DNA of 64,000 nucleotides, taken from assembly GCF_002356335.1 (NCBI RefSeq), contig NZ_AP018165.1, positions 2,418,001 to 2,482,000 of the forward strand, written 5' to 3'. The first letter of the stretch is position 1, and the number at the start of each line of letters is the position of its first letter. Positions 52,885 through 61,177 of the stretch are shown one piece after another. This DNA comes from [Mycobacterium] stephanolepidis (GTDB lineage: Bacteria > Actinomycetota > Actinomycetes > Mycobacteriales > Mycobacteriaceae). The notes below the pieces were generated by a model. The model did not search any database. It worked only from the letters and a program-made list of their open reading frames with translations, and was not told where the DNA came from. A program made the position numbers and the translations under genes.

Positions 52885-53062
52885 GCAAAATGCGGACGCC
52901 CCCTGGATTTCTATCGAGGCGGCCGCAGCGATTGATCGGGTGAACTAACCACCCAGATACGCTGGTAACCCGGCATATTCGACTTCCGGAACCGGATAAG
53001 CCGAAACCAGGACACAGGCAGAATGTCCTCCCGGCGGCAAAATCGCTTAGGACCGGCCACAT

Positions 53063-53818
53063 TCAGTGCTTAGACGCGTACTCAACCTTGGTGACGATCC
53101 ACCTGTCCTTCTGGTACTCGAGAGTGGTGGCCCAGGTCCCGTGCGCGGTCTGCGGTGCAGGGTTTCTCGGTGTCGTTACCGACCAGGCGATCTGTGACTC
53201 AACGCGGGCCTTGGTACCGGAGCACTCGACCTGCTTGCTGGTCAGCTCGGCGATATGCGAGACGTATCGATCTGCGCCCGGAATCATGCTGACGGAGCGG
53301 AATGCCTGTTCGGACTGTGTGTAAACCTCAGGGGATAGACGCTCCTTGAGTGCGGGCAGGTTCTGATCTGCGAGACCGGTGAACTCGAAGCTCAGGTGGG
53401 CAACCTCCGCGGCGGCGGCGACCGTAGTGGCGCAGTGGTTCGAGGCGCGTCGGATCACGAAGTAGGCGGTGGTGCCCACCGCGATCACTAATACTGCGAC
53501 AGCTGCGACTACCGCCCATCGCATCCGGCGATACCCGGACGCCGCGGATGGAGGAGGCGTGGGTGCAGGCAAGGTTGAGGCAGCGTTCTCCGATTCAGCA
53601 GACTGGCCAGACTGTATGCCCGGCAATACGGGTCCGCCGGCAGCCAGCGGTGCAGCGAGTTCTGCTGCCAGCGTGCGCAGCTGGTTGTCGTCATCGAGAT
53701 CGATCTGCTGTTTGAAGGCCTGGTCGGCCACTGCCATCACCTGGTCGCGGCTGATGGTTTGCCCCGTCAGCGCGGTGATCCGCTGGGAAAGCTCAGCGAG
53801 CCGGTCGTGCACAGTCAT
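53063..53818 (-). CDS. Single-pass membrane protein with extracytoplasmic domain
   Basis: 251 residues. The cytoplasmic part is about 100 residues and opens MTVHDRLAELSQRITALTG, with an acidic DLDDDNQLRTLAAEL helix. A Pro/Ala linker leads to one membrane helix (WAVVAAVAVLVIAVGTTAYFVI) and an outer domain of about 120 residues with two Cys. The outer domain looks NTF2-like/Mce-associated-like (ends WATTLEYQKDRWIVTKVEYA). Function unknown. It stands between the DUF3297 gene and tRNA-Gly. Confidence 0.6.
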   Translation of the reverse strand: MTVHDRLAELSQRITALTGQTISRDQVMAVADQAFKQQIDLDDDNQLRTLAAELAAPLAAGGPVLPGIQSGQSAESENAASTLPAPTPPPSAASGYRRMRWAVVAAVAVLVIAVGTTAYFVIRRASNHCATTVAAAAEVAHLSFEFTGLADQNLPALKERLSPEVYTQSEQAFRSVSMIPGADRYVSHIAELTSKQVECSGTKARVESQIAWSVTTPRNPAPQTAHGTWATTLEYQKDRWIVTKVEYASKH

Positions 53819-54165
53819 GCTCGCCACCCTAACCACTCCTTGAGTGTCCCTGCGGCCACCGTGATCCATTTGAAGGCGCAGCCTGTGTCGACACGATGCT
53901 TATCGATCCGGCGCATGACCAAAAGCATTGCGTTACAGGATGGTAAGTAATTACTTGGTGTAACCGGCCCGTTTGTAACTAGCGCGGATGTCGCCCTTGC
54001 TATCGTCGCGCTGTGCGCTGCCATGGGGCAGTGGCGACTTCGGAGAGTCTGCTGGCCGATATCCTCGGGGACGCGCCCACCGACAGAAGTTGTCGGGCGC
54101 TGGGATGTAAGGCTGCAGGTCGGCGGTGGCTAGGCCGCGCAAGGCTAGGGTTCCATCGCAGGTTG
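53819..54165. other. Intergenic region beside tRNA-Gly
   Basis: About 350 bases with no convincing gene. It contains the promoter side of the membrane-protein gene and the 3' flank of tRNA-Gly. I looked for a second copy of the tRNA 3' end as an attachment site and saw none within the window. Confidence 0.4.
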
Positions 54166-54236
54166 AGCGAGTGGCGGGAGTCGAACCCACGTCTTCTGAT
54201 TGGAAATCAGAGATCCTGCCATTGAACGACACTCGC
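54166..54236 (-). tRNA. tRNA-Gly (anticodon TCC)
   Basis: A 71-base cloverleaf. The acceptor stem GCGAGTG (54236-54230) pairs with CACTCGC (54173-54167). The D-loop is TTCAATGGCAGGA. The anticodon stem is TCTGA/TCAGA with loop TTTCCAA (anticodon at 54204-54202). The T-arm has GTGGGTTCGACTCCCGC. The discriminator is T and no CCA is encoded (CAA follows). Gly tRNAs of this sequence type are normal in mycobacteria. It separates the accessory DNA on the left from the biosynthetic cluster on the right. Confidence 0.95.
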
Positions 54237-54343
54237 AACTGCCCCGGATTACTTCAACCGACGGGCGCCACTCGGTTTCTCACGCATGAAACTTGTTCGA
54301 ATCAGGGTTGTTTGGACCTTCGGGGTCGACAACCTAATGTCGG

Positions 54344-54859
54344 TCACGAGCTCGAGTTCACACTTCTGCCTATCAGCTCTCTGGTTGTGAGCGCGGTGTA
54401 GGTAACCAGCAGGGCACCGGCTGCCGCAGCGTTGAGGCTCACATCGCGAACACGGACGTGGGCACCGAAAGCGAAGCTGAAATAAATGGACAGCATGACC
54501 AGAGTGAGCTTCGCCAGGGCGGGGAATCGCGCCCCCGCGAGTAGGCCGATAGCCGAGGCGCCTTTGATGATCGGGAATATCTCTCGATGTTCTTTGGGGT
54601 ATCTCACTGTGTCTAGGCACCGGCCCACATACGGGATGGGCTGGATACAAAGAGCGGCATCGACTGCCTGAAAGGCGCCAAGCGCTAAGAGGATTCGTCG
54701 ATCAGTTCCAGAAGTGATCACCGGGTGAGTCAAACACACATCGCTGGAAATTGCGAGCTTTCCTTTCCAATCGATCATAACCGCCCGATCAGAGCTGCTG
54801 TGCAGCAGTCGATTTGGAGTCGTTGATTGCGCATGAACGCTAATCACACTGTCACGCAA
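54344..54859 (-). CDS. DoxX-like membrane protein
   Basis: Up to 171 residues; the start is uncertain (TTG 54859, ATG 54778). Four membrane segments occupy the last 120 residues: RRILLALGAFQAVDAALC, IIKGASAIGLLAGA, LTLVMLSIYFSFAFGAH and AAAGALLVTYTAL. This is the DoxX-like four-helix layout. It is divergent from the MmpL-type gene and may belong to the biosynthetic cluster. Function unknown. Confidence 0.65.
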   Translation of the reverse strand: MRDSVISVHAQSTTPNRLLHSSSDRAVMIDWKGKLAISSDVCLTHPVITSGTDRRILLALGAFQAVDAALCIQPIPYVGRCLDTVRYPKEHREIFPIIKGASAIGLLAGARFPALAKLTLVMLSIYFSFAFGAHVRVRDVSLNAAAAGALLVTYTALTTRELIGRSVNSSS

Positions 54860-55038
54860 CCTATCTGATGGTCAGAGTCGGCAGATCATCGCGGCACGCG
54901 ACAACCAGATCAACCCCCAACCGCTCGCGCACGAAATTGAGGTCCGGTGGCGATCGGCTACGACAGTATGTCACCGTGGTCAAGATTTTAACAAACTGTC
55001 GGATGTTCACCGACTCCGAGTGTGTTAACGTCGCCAGT

Positions 55039-57315
55039 ATGCAACACGGGGTAGGGAGTGGTTCGGGATTGTTGGGCAGAGTCGCCGCACTTGTTGGGCG
55101 TTCCCCCAAGATGATCGTGGGATTGGCTGCCCTGTTCACTATCGCTGCTGGTCTCTACGGGCTTCCGGCAAGCCAGAGTCTCCCCGCCGGCGGATACGAC
55201 GTGCCGAACTCCGAGTCCTTGCGGGCACAGCAGTTCTTGCAGGACGAGTTCGGCGTCGGGGGCAACCCGATCTATTTCACCGTGACGGCACAGAACGGCG
55301 CAGATAGCACTGCGGCGCTCACGCAAGCCCACAAAGTGGTTTCAGCGCTGTCCGGGTCTCAGTACATCCACCAAATCACCTGGTACGGGCAGACCCCCGC
55401 CGGGGTAACCAACCCCCTGATCTCCAAGGACGGCAGAACGGGACTGGTAGTTGCACGCCTCGAAGGGGATGACACAGACGCCCCGGCGCGGGCCCGTCAC
55501 ATCGCAGATCCTCTGGTGGGCGCGCACGACGGGGTGTCTGTCCAAGGAGGCGGGCAGGCGTTGACATACGACGCCGGCAATCGGCAGTCCCGTGAAGACC
55601 TGATCGTGATGGAGGTCATCGCGTTCCCGATCACCTTCCTAGCCCTGGTATGGATCTTCGGCAGTGCAGTGGCCGCGCTGCTGCCGTTGGTGGTCTCGCT
55701 GTTCGCTATCGCAGGAACTGCCGCGGCGCTCAGTGCTCTAAACTTAGCTACGGATGTTTCAATCTTCGGAGTCAATGTCGCGACAGCTCTCGGGCTTGCA
55801 TTAGCTATCGACTACACCTTGTTTATCGTGTCCCGGTATCGCGAGGAGCTGGTGTCTGGCTCGACACAGGCGTGTGCACTTAATGTGACGATGCAGACCG
55901 CTGGCCGCACGGTGCTGTACTCGGCGATGACCATGGCGTGTACCGTGGCTGTGATGCTGATCTTTCCGCAGTATTTGCTGAAATCTTTGGCATACGCGAG
56001 CTTAATAAGTGTGATCCTTTCTCTGGTGGGTGCGCTTGTAGTTGCACCGGCACTCATAGTGCTACTTGGGGATAAACTCAATAAGTTCGATATACGTAGT
56101 TATGTGGGCCATCTATTTCGTCGGAGCGATGCAGCGCCACAGGAGACGAGCGATAGAGTCTGGGCCAGGATTGCCAGATTCTCCACGAACCGGCCAGTAA
56201 CGGTGATCATAGTTATCGGAGCTGTGCTGGCTTTGTTGGGATTTCCGGTGCTCGGAATCAAGCTGGCATATCCCGACGACCGTGTATTGCCGACCTCTCA
56301 GACAGCGCGTCTTGCGGGCGATATTGTCCGCACTGACTTTGATCAGAATTTCACTGCTACGACCCGAATCGGAATTATGGGCGAATCCATACCGCTCGAT
56401 TCGGTGGACCAATACGCGCAGCGCCTCTCAGAGATCGGCGGCGTCCGGGCAGTGAGCGCCCCCGGCACCGTCTATATCCACGGCCAGCGCGTGGGGCCCA
56501 GCACCCCGGGCAGCGCCGATCTTCGTGACACCGGGGCGTACGTCTCACTGAGCACCGACGTGGATCCATTCAGTGATCAAGGCAAGAACATGCTCGAGAC
56601 GATCAAGGGAGTTCCGGGGCCCGCGCAGGTGCTCGTCGACAGTCTCGCCCAGAAGAACAAGGACAACATCGCCGGAATCACCGACCGCCTCCCGCTGGTC
56701 CTGATCGCGATCATCGCGGTGACGTTCGTACTGATCTTCCTGATGACCGGAAGCATCATCCTGCCGATTAAGGCGCTCGTGATGAACCTGCTCTCGCTGT
56801 GCGTGGCTTTTGGTGCGCTGGTGTGGATCTTCCAGGACGGGAACCTCGGTGGCCTGGGAACTGTGGCGACAGGTCACTTCACCGCGTTCATCCCGCCACT
56901 GCTTGCCTGTATCGCCTACGCGTTGGCGATCGACTACGAGATCTTCGTGCTCTCACGTATCCGCGAGGCGTGGCTGGCCACGGACGGCACCCCTGCGGGC
57001 AATAAGCAGGCGGTAGCGGTCGGGCTCATGCGCACGGGGCGAATCGTGACAGCAGCAGCGACCGTGATGATCGTGGTCTTCATCGCAATCAGCGCAGGAC
57101 AGGTGGCGTTCATGCGCGGCCTGGGCGTCGGTCTCGCAGTCGGGGTTGCCGTAGATGCGTTTCTCGTTCGCCCCCTGCTGGTGCCCGCCTTCATGCAGCT
57201 CATGGGGCGCCTGAACTGGTGGGCGCCCGGCCCCCTAGCCCGATGGCACCGGCGCTGGGGGCTTGTGGAGGAATCAGAACCTTCCCCCGTCCCGGTAACT
57301 GCCGGCACGCGCTGA
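55039..57315 (+). CDS. MmpL-type RND transporter
   Basis: 758 residues, typical of the MMPL family. There are two repeats of six membrane helices (about residues 20-340 and 380-720), each with a large outer loop. Proton-relay Asp-Tyr pairs are in LAIDYTLFIVSRYREEL (about residue 258) and LAIDYEIFVLSRIREAW (about 632). It likely exports a lipid or the product of the adjacent cluster. ATG 55039 fits the family N-terminus (LLGRVAALVGRSPKMIVG). Codons from about 55,740 to 56,350 are clearly less GC-rich than the rest, suggesting foreign origin. A bidirectional terminator follows. Confidence 0.9.
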   Translation: MQHGVGSGSGLLGRVAALVGRSPKMIVGLAALFTIAAGLYGLPASQSLPAGGYDVPNSESLRAQQFLQDEFGVGGNPIYFTVTAQNGADSTAALTQAHKVVSALSGSQYIHQITWYGQTPAGVTNPLISKDGRTGLVVARLEGDDTDAPARARHIADPLVGAHDGVSVQGGGQALTYDAGNRQSREDLIVMEVIAFPITFLALVWIFGSAVAALLPLVVSLFAIAGTAAALSALNLATDVSIFGVNVATALGLALAIDYTLFIVSRYREELVSGSTQACALNVTMQTAGRTVLYSAMTMACTVAVMLIFPQYLLKSLAYASLISVILSLVGALVVAPALIVLLGDKLNKFDIRSYVGHLFRRSDAAPQETSDRVWARIARFSTNRPVTVIIVIGAVLALLGFPVLGIKLAYPDDRVLPTSQTARLAGDIVRTDFDQNFTATTRIGIMGESIPLDSVDQYAQRLSEIGGVRAVSAPGTVYIHGQRVGPSTPGSADLRDTGAYVSLSTDVDPFSDQGKNMLETIKGVPGPAQVLVDSLAQKNKDNIAGITDRLPLVLIAIIAVTFVLIFLMTGSIILPIKALVMNLLSLCVAFGALVWIFQDGNLGGLGTVATGHFTAFIPPLLACIAYALAIDYEIFVLSRIREAWLATDGTPAGNKQAVAVGLMRTGRIVTAAATVMIVVFIAISAGQVAFMRGLGVGLAVGVAVDAFLVRPLLVPAFMQLMGRLNWWAPGPLARWHRRWGLVEESEPSPVPVTAGTR

Positions 57316-57317
57316 CT

Positions 57318-57355
57318 CCTAGTTTGAGGCTACGGTGCCGCAGCCCCAAACTAGG
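57318..57355. terminator. Bidirectional hairpin terminator
   Basis: CCTAGTTTGAGGCT (57318-57331) pairs with AGCCCCAAACTAGG (57342-57355) at 13 of 14 positions around a 10-base loop. It separates the convergent MmpL and SARP genes; the SARP stop codon lies within the second arm. Confidence 0.75.
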
Positions 57356-58100
57356 GCATCTTCCAGCTGATGTCGGTGAGGGCTAAGCGTAGGGACTCCG
57401 ATGGAGACACTCGCAAGTCTTCATAGAGCAGCTTCTGGATCTCCCGGTAGGTGCGGGCGGCCTCGGCATTCCTGCCGAGCATCCGCAGCGCAGCGATGCG
57501 ACTTCCCCAAATCCGCTCGTTGTACGGGTTGTCCAGGGTGTATTGCTGTGCTGCTGCTGCGGCCTCGTGCGCCATTTTGAGGGACAGGTAGCACGCAAGG
57601 AGGGTCTCTTGCGCCAGCTCCTTGCTCGAGACGAGCTCCCGGCTCAGCGACTGCACGCGCAGACTGTCGGTCATCTCCTGCAGCGGCGTACCGCGCCAGG
57701 TGCTCAGCGCCTTCTCCAGCATCGCCACTGCAACACTGGGCGCCTTGGTGCGAAGCGCGAAGCCCTCGTTGACCCACCGGATGAACACGTACGCGTCCAC
57801 ATCCTGTCGCGTGACATCCAAGCGGTAACCGGAGCGTCCAGCGGTCTGCAGGAGATCCGGTGAGACTCCCTGGAGCTCGAGCCAGTTACGCAGACGCCGG
57901 ATGTTCGCATGCAACGCATTGATTGTGTCTTTGGCGCCAGTCAGTGCCAGTTCTTCAATCAATTCATCGCGTGCGAGGACTTCTCCAGAATGGACCGATA
58001 ACAATGTCAATGCATTTTGAAGTTTAGCTCCCGAAGGAATGCATGCGCGATCACCGACTCTGACTTGCAAAGGCCCTAGAAGCTCAATTTTGGCACGCAT
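57351..58100 (-). CDS. SARP-family transcriptional activator (AfsR/DnrI type)
   Basis: 249 residues. An OmpR-like winged helix occupies residues 1-95 (KIELLGPLQVRVGDRAC, LIEELALTGAKDTINALHANIRRLRNWLE, LQTAGRSGYRLDV). The bacterial transcriptional activation domain covers about 100-245 (DAYVFIRWVNEGFAL, ETLLACYLSLKMAHEA, RIWGSRIAALRMLGRNAEAARTYREI). SARPs of this length switch on antibiotic-type clusters in Streptomyces. It is divergent from the biosynthetic operon, whose promoter has 11-bp-spaced direct repeats. A perfect dyad sits 14 bases before its ATG, so another regulator probably controls it. Confidence 0.9.
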   Translation of the reverse strand: MRAKIELLGPLQVRVGDRACIPSGAKLQNALTLLSVHSGEVLARDELIEELALTGAKDTINALHANIRRLRNWLELQGVSPDLLQTAGRSGYRLDVTRQDVDAYVFIRWVNEGFALRTKAPSVAVAMLEKALSTWRGTPLQEMTDSLRVQSLSRELVSSKELAQETLLACYLSLKMAHEAAAAAQQYTLDNPYNERIWGSRIAALRMLGRNAEAARTYREIQKLLYEDLRVSPSESLRLALTDISWKMP

Positions 58101-58113
58101 CGAAACACCCCCA

Positions 58114-58137
58114 GTGTTTGTGAATAATCACAAACAC
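58114..58137. promoter_or_regulatory. Perfect 24-bp dyad upstream of the SARP gene
   Basis: GTGTTTGTGA (58114-58123) and TCACAAACAC (58128-58137) are perfect 10-bp inverted repeats around ATAA. It lies 14-37 bases before the SARP start, where a bound repressor would block transcription. The binder is not in the window. Confidence 0.7.
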
Positions 58138-58318
58138 ATCGTAGGGCTTGTGGTTACGAAGCTTAGCCTGATCTTGATCAGTCGCCAACCTTAAGCACTA
58201 CGCACATAGTCTCAGCCACGTATCCCGCGCGCACACATTAAATCTTGCAGCGACGAGATACTTTTGAACGTTAATTCTAGGTTGCTACCAGGGGTTTCAT
58301 CGGAACTGCTGCTACCCA

Positions 58319-58348
58319 TTTCAGAGAGAAGTCAGGCTCGTTTCAGAG
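58319..58348 (+). promoter_or_regulatory. SARP-type direct repeats upstream of the biosynthetic operon
   Basis: TCAG occurs at 58321, 58332 and 58343, exactly 11 bp apart, within TTTCAGAGAGA, AGTCAGGCTCG and TTTCAGAGGGC. The outer two share TTTCAGAG. Tandem heptamer repeats with 11- or 22-bp spacing near the -35 region are the known SARP target. The last repeat is 56 bases before the first gene. Confidence 0.65.
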
Positions 58349-58403
58349 GGCTCTGCCACTCTTCGGGCACCGGCTGGACGACAGCCGGGGACAGGAGACA
58401 TCC

Positions 58404-60026
58404 ATGACAGTCACGGACACCGTGAACACCCGCGCACTGTTGTCGTTCGGGAGCTTCGTCGGGGGAAAAGAAGTAGCCTCGGATAGTTGTTACTACGTAG
58501 TTGATCCCCGCAACATCCTTGACGACTCATTTGCTGCATTGTCACTCAAGCGCAGACTGGACACAGGGGAGCAGCCGTACACCCCAGACCTTGAGGGGAT
58601 CGTCGGCCGGGTAGCCGCCGGCACCGCCGAGCACATGGCCTCCGCGATCGCCTCCGCGGCGCACGCCACCAAACTCTGGCGATCGGCGCCAGTAGAGGTC
58701 CGTGTCGATGAATTCCTTGACCGACTCCGGGCACGTATCCTTGACCAGCGCGAGCACATCGAGCGTGTGGCACTGTACGAGGGCCACCCGCGCGAATTGG
58801 TGCGCTGGGAGATCTCCGGGTGGCTGGCGACAACGACGCAGGATTCCAAGGACTTCTACCGCAACCAGCTCTGGACACAGCTCACCGAAGGCGACACCAC
58901 GCGGATCATTCGCCGGTGCCCCGACGGCGTGATCTGCATCAACCCACCGTCCAACGCGCCGATGTCGAGCGCCATGCTGGCTGCCACCAGCATCATGGCC
59001 GGAAACGGAGTGGTCGTACGTGCCCCGCGATCGGTTCCGCTGGGCGCGTTCTACAGCATGATCGAGATCATCACCCCGGTGCTCGAAGAAGTGGGCGCAC
59101 CAGCGGGGTTGGTCAACGTGGTGTGCACCGAACCAGTACCTACCTTCGATCAGTGGCTCGAAAGCCCCCTTGTCAACGACATCATGTACTTCGGGGCGGT
59201 CAAGCCGGGGTTGGACATCGAGCGGCGCAGCATCGAGGCGGGCAAGAAGCCCATCCTGGAGCTGGCCGGCAACGACGTGGTCACCGTATGGTCAGACGCC
59301 AACCTCGACTACGCCTCAGATGCGCTGCTCGAGGCGTTCTACGGATCGGGGCAACTCTGCATGATCCCCAATCTCGTTATAGCGCACCCAGATATCGCAG
59401 ACGAACTGATCAAGCTGGTGCTCGCAAAAGCTGGGAACCTCCGCTATGGGTACCCAGACGAGGATGGAGTGCTGCTGTCTCCAGTGCTGCGGCACGACAA
59501 GTTCTACGACACTCTCAGTGACGCGATCGACAAGGGAGCGCACCTGCTGACCGGTGGCGGCAGCACACATGTCGACGGATCACCGTCGTCGACAGGTATG
59601 TTCCTGCAGCCCACCATCATCCGCGTCAACGGCCTACAAGACGCGCGCCGAACGCAGGCGGTGGAACATGAGACGTTCTTCCCGCTACTACCCATCGTCG
59701 TTCCCGATGAACACGACGGAGAGCTGACGCTGTCCACGGTAATCGATTTCGTCAACACCAACATGTACGGCCTGCGAAACTCCCTGTGGACCAACAGCGT
59801 AGACATCATCGATACCTACGTTGCCAATGTCACCAACAGCGGAATCATCAAGGTCAATCAATCGCATATCGCGTTCACCGCACCGCTGCCTACCCACGGA
59901 GGCACCGCCCTGACCGGCGGAGCGCTCGGTGAAGCGAACTATCCGGCACTGCGAACCTCGCACATGCAGGGTGTCTCGATCTCGTACACACCGCGTGCAC
60001 CGCGTCATCACCAGGAAGGTGTGTAA
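58404..60026 (+). CDS. Aldehyde dehydrogenase-superfamily enzyme of the biosynthetic operon
   Basis: 540 residues. The NAD(P)-binding and catalytic domains of the ALDH fold are intact. Asn184 in CINPPSNAP takes the place of the oxyanion Asn, Glu286 is in LELAGND, and the nucleophile Cys319 is in YGSGQLCMIP. It has an N-terminal extension of about 75 residues before LEGIVGRVAAGTAEHM. It may oxidise an aldehyde, or run in reverse as an acyl-thioester reductase to feed the aminotransferase (inference). It ends TAATG with the next gene, so translation is coupled. First gene of the SARP-controlled operon. Substrate unknown. Confidence 0.82.
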   Translation: MTVTDTVNTRALLSFGSFVGGKEVASDSCYYVVDPRNILDDSFAALSLKRRLDTGEQPYTPDLEGIVGRVAAGTAEHMASAIASAAHATKLWRSAPVEVRVDEFLDRLRARILDQREHIERVALYEGHPRELVRWEISGWLATTTQDSKDFYRNQLWTQLTEGDTTRIIRRCPDGVICINPPSNAPMSSAMLAATSIMAGNGVVVRAPRSVPLGAFYSMIEIITPVLEEVGAPAGLVNVVCTEPVPTFDQWLESPLVNDIMYFGAVKPGLDIERRSIEAGKKPILELAGNDVVTVWSDANLDYASDALLEAFYGSGQLCMIPNLVIAHPDIADELIKLVLAKAGNLRYGYPDEDGVLLSPVLRHDKFYDTLSDAIDKGAHLLTGGGSTHVDGSPSSTGMFLQPTIIRVNGLQDARRTQAVEHETFFPLLPIVVPDEHDGELTLSTVIDFVNTNMYGLRNSLWTNSVDIIDTYVANVTNSGIIKVNQSHIAFTAPLPTHGGTALTGGALGEANYPALRTSHMQGVSISYTPRAPRHHQEGV

Positions 60027-61165
60027 TGCTCGAAACCACTGGCGCGGCGTATGAAATCGCCGAAAAACTGCTACCCGGAATGCTGGATGCACTCTCGGAA
60101 AAGACATTGCAGGAGCTCGAGGTTCCCGGAAGCCCAGGAATCGAAATCTTCCGCAAGTTCAACGGGCCGGCACTGGTCATTCCCACCACTCATTCGGGGG
60201 CAGGGGCATCACCGATCGAGACGGTGGCCGTAATGCGAGCGATTGCGACCAAGTCGCCCTCGCTGGCGGTGGCCACTGCGATGCACCACTTCTCAGTAGC
60301 CACACTGTTCACACTCGCCGACAGCCTGCAATCTAGCGGATTCGAGTGGGCCATGCTCGAAGTGATCGCATCACAGCGGCTGCTGGTCTCCTCCGCTTTC
60401 GCAGAAGGTGTACCGGGGCAAAGCGTTGTCTCTCCGGTGGTTTCGGCGCGGCATGCAGACGGGGGAGTCGTGATCAACGGCTCCAAAAAGCCATGCAGCT
60501 TGTCGCGCTCGATGGACTTTGTGTCGCTGAGTATGGCAGTACCGCCATCCGAAGGAAAAGAGCCCGATACGCTCTTTGCCCTCATCCCCGCTCAGACAGA
60601 CGGTGTCTCGGTCCACCCGTTCTGGGGCACACCAGTGCTGGGCGGAGCCGAGAGCGACGAAGTCAGGTTCACCGAGGTGTTCGTCGACGAGCAGCTTACT
60701 GTGCCCGCCAACAACAACGGCGGGGCACTGGACCTTCTTCAGACAATCGGATTTGTGTGGTTCGAGCTGCTGATCACCAGCTGCTACCTGGGCGCCGCGA
60801 CCGCCCTGGTCGAGCGTGTGTACGAAGGCGCCCGCAGCTCAACTAGTGTGCGCGCAGACCTTTCGGTGCGCCTAGAAACAGCCACGCTGTTGCTTGAACG
60901 TGTTGCTCTTCACCTGCAGCACGAGCAGGTCACCGAGCGCTCACTCGTCTCGGCGCTACACGCCCGCTACGGCGCACAAGATGCCATTCGTGAAGTGGCG
61001 GCCAAGGCCGTGGAAGCACTCGGCGGGATCGGATTCATCTCCACGAGCGATGTCGCGTACCTGTCAGCCACCTGCCAGTGCGCCGCATTCCACCCGCCGT
61101 CACGCCTATCGATGTCCGACGCACTCGCGGAAGCGGCCGTCGGCGGCCCGCTGCGACTCAGCTAG
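60026..61165 (+). CDS. Acyl-CoA dehydrogenase-fold flavoenzyme of the biosynthetic operon
   Basis: 379 residues. The ACAD fold is recognisable from VIPTTHSGAGASPIETVAVMRAI, SPVVSARHADGGVVINGSKKPCSLS and the C-terminal EVAAKAVEALGGIGFISTS. The usual C-terminal catalytic loop (YxGTxEIQR) is absent and replaced by CAAFHPPSRLSMSDALAEAAVGG. No catalytic Glu is visible. This pattern also occurs in ACAD-like monooxygenases and N-hydroxylases such as VlmH, which need a flavin reductase, and one lies three genes downstream. It may be a dehydrogenase or an N-oxygenase; I favour an oxygenase at modest confidence. Confidence 0.78.
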   Translation: MLETTGAAYEIAEKLLPGMLDALSEKTLQELEVPGSPGIEIFRKFNGPALVIPTTHSGAGASPIETVAVMRAIATKSPSLAVATAMHHFSVATLFTLADSLQSSGFEWAMLEVIASQRLLVSSAFAEGVPGQSVVSPVVSARHADGGVVINGSKKPCSLSRSMDFVSLSMAVPPSEGKEPDTLFALIPAQTDGVSVHPFWGTPVLGGAESDEVRFTEVFVDEQLTVPANNNGGALDLLQTIGFVWFELLITSCYLGAATALVERVYEGARSSTSVRADLSVRLETATLLLERVALHLQHEQVTERSLVSALHARYGAQDAIREVAAKAVEALGGIGFISTSDVAYLSATCQCAAFHPPSRLSMSDALAEAAVGGPLRLS

Positions 61166-61177
61166 AACGGACAACAA

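Noticed and set aside
54166..54236. Attachment-site repeat of tRNA-Gly
   Set aside because: No second copy of the tRNA 3' end and no integrase were found within the window.
53951..54238. A 95-codon minus-strand frame
   Set aside because: It reads through tRNA-Gly.
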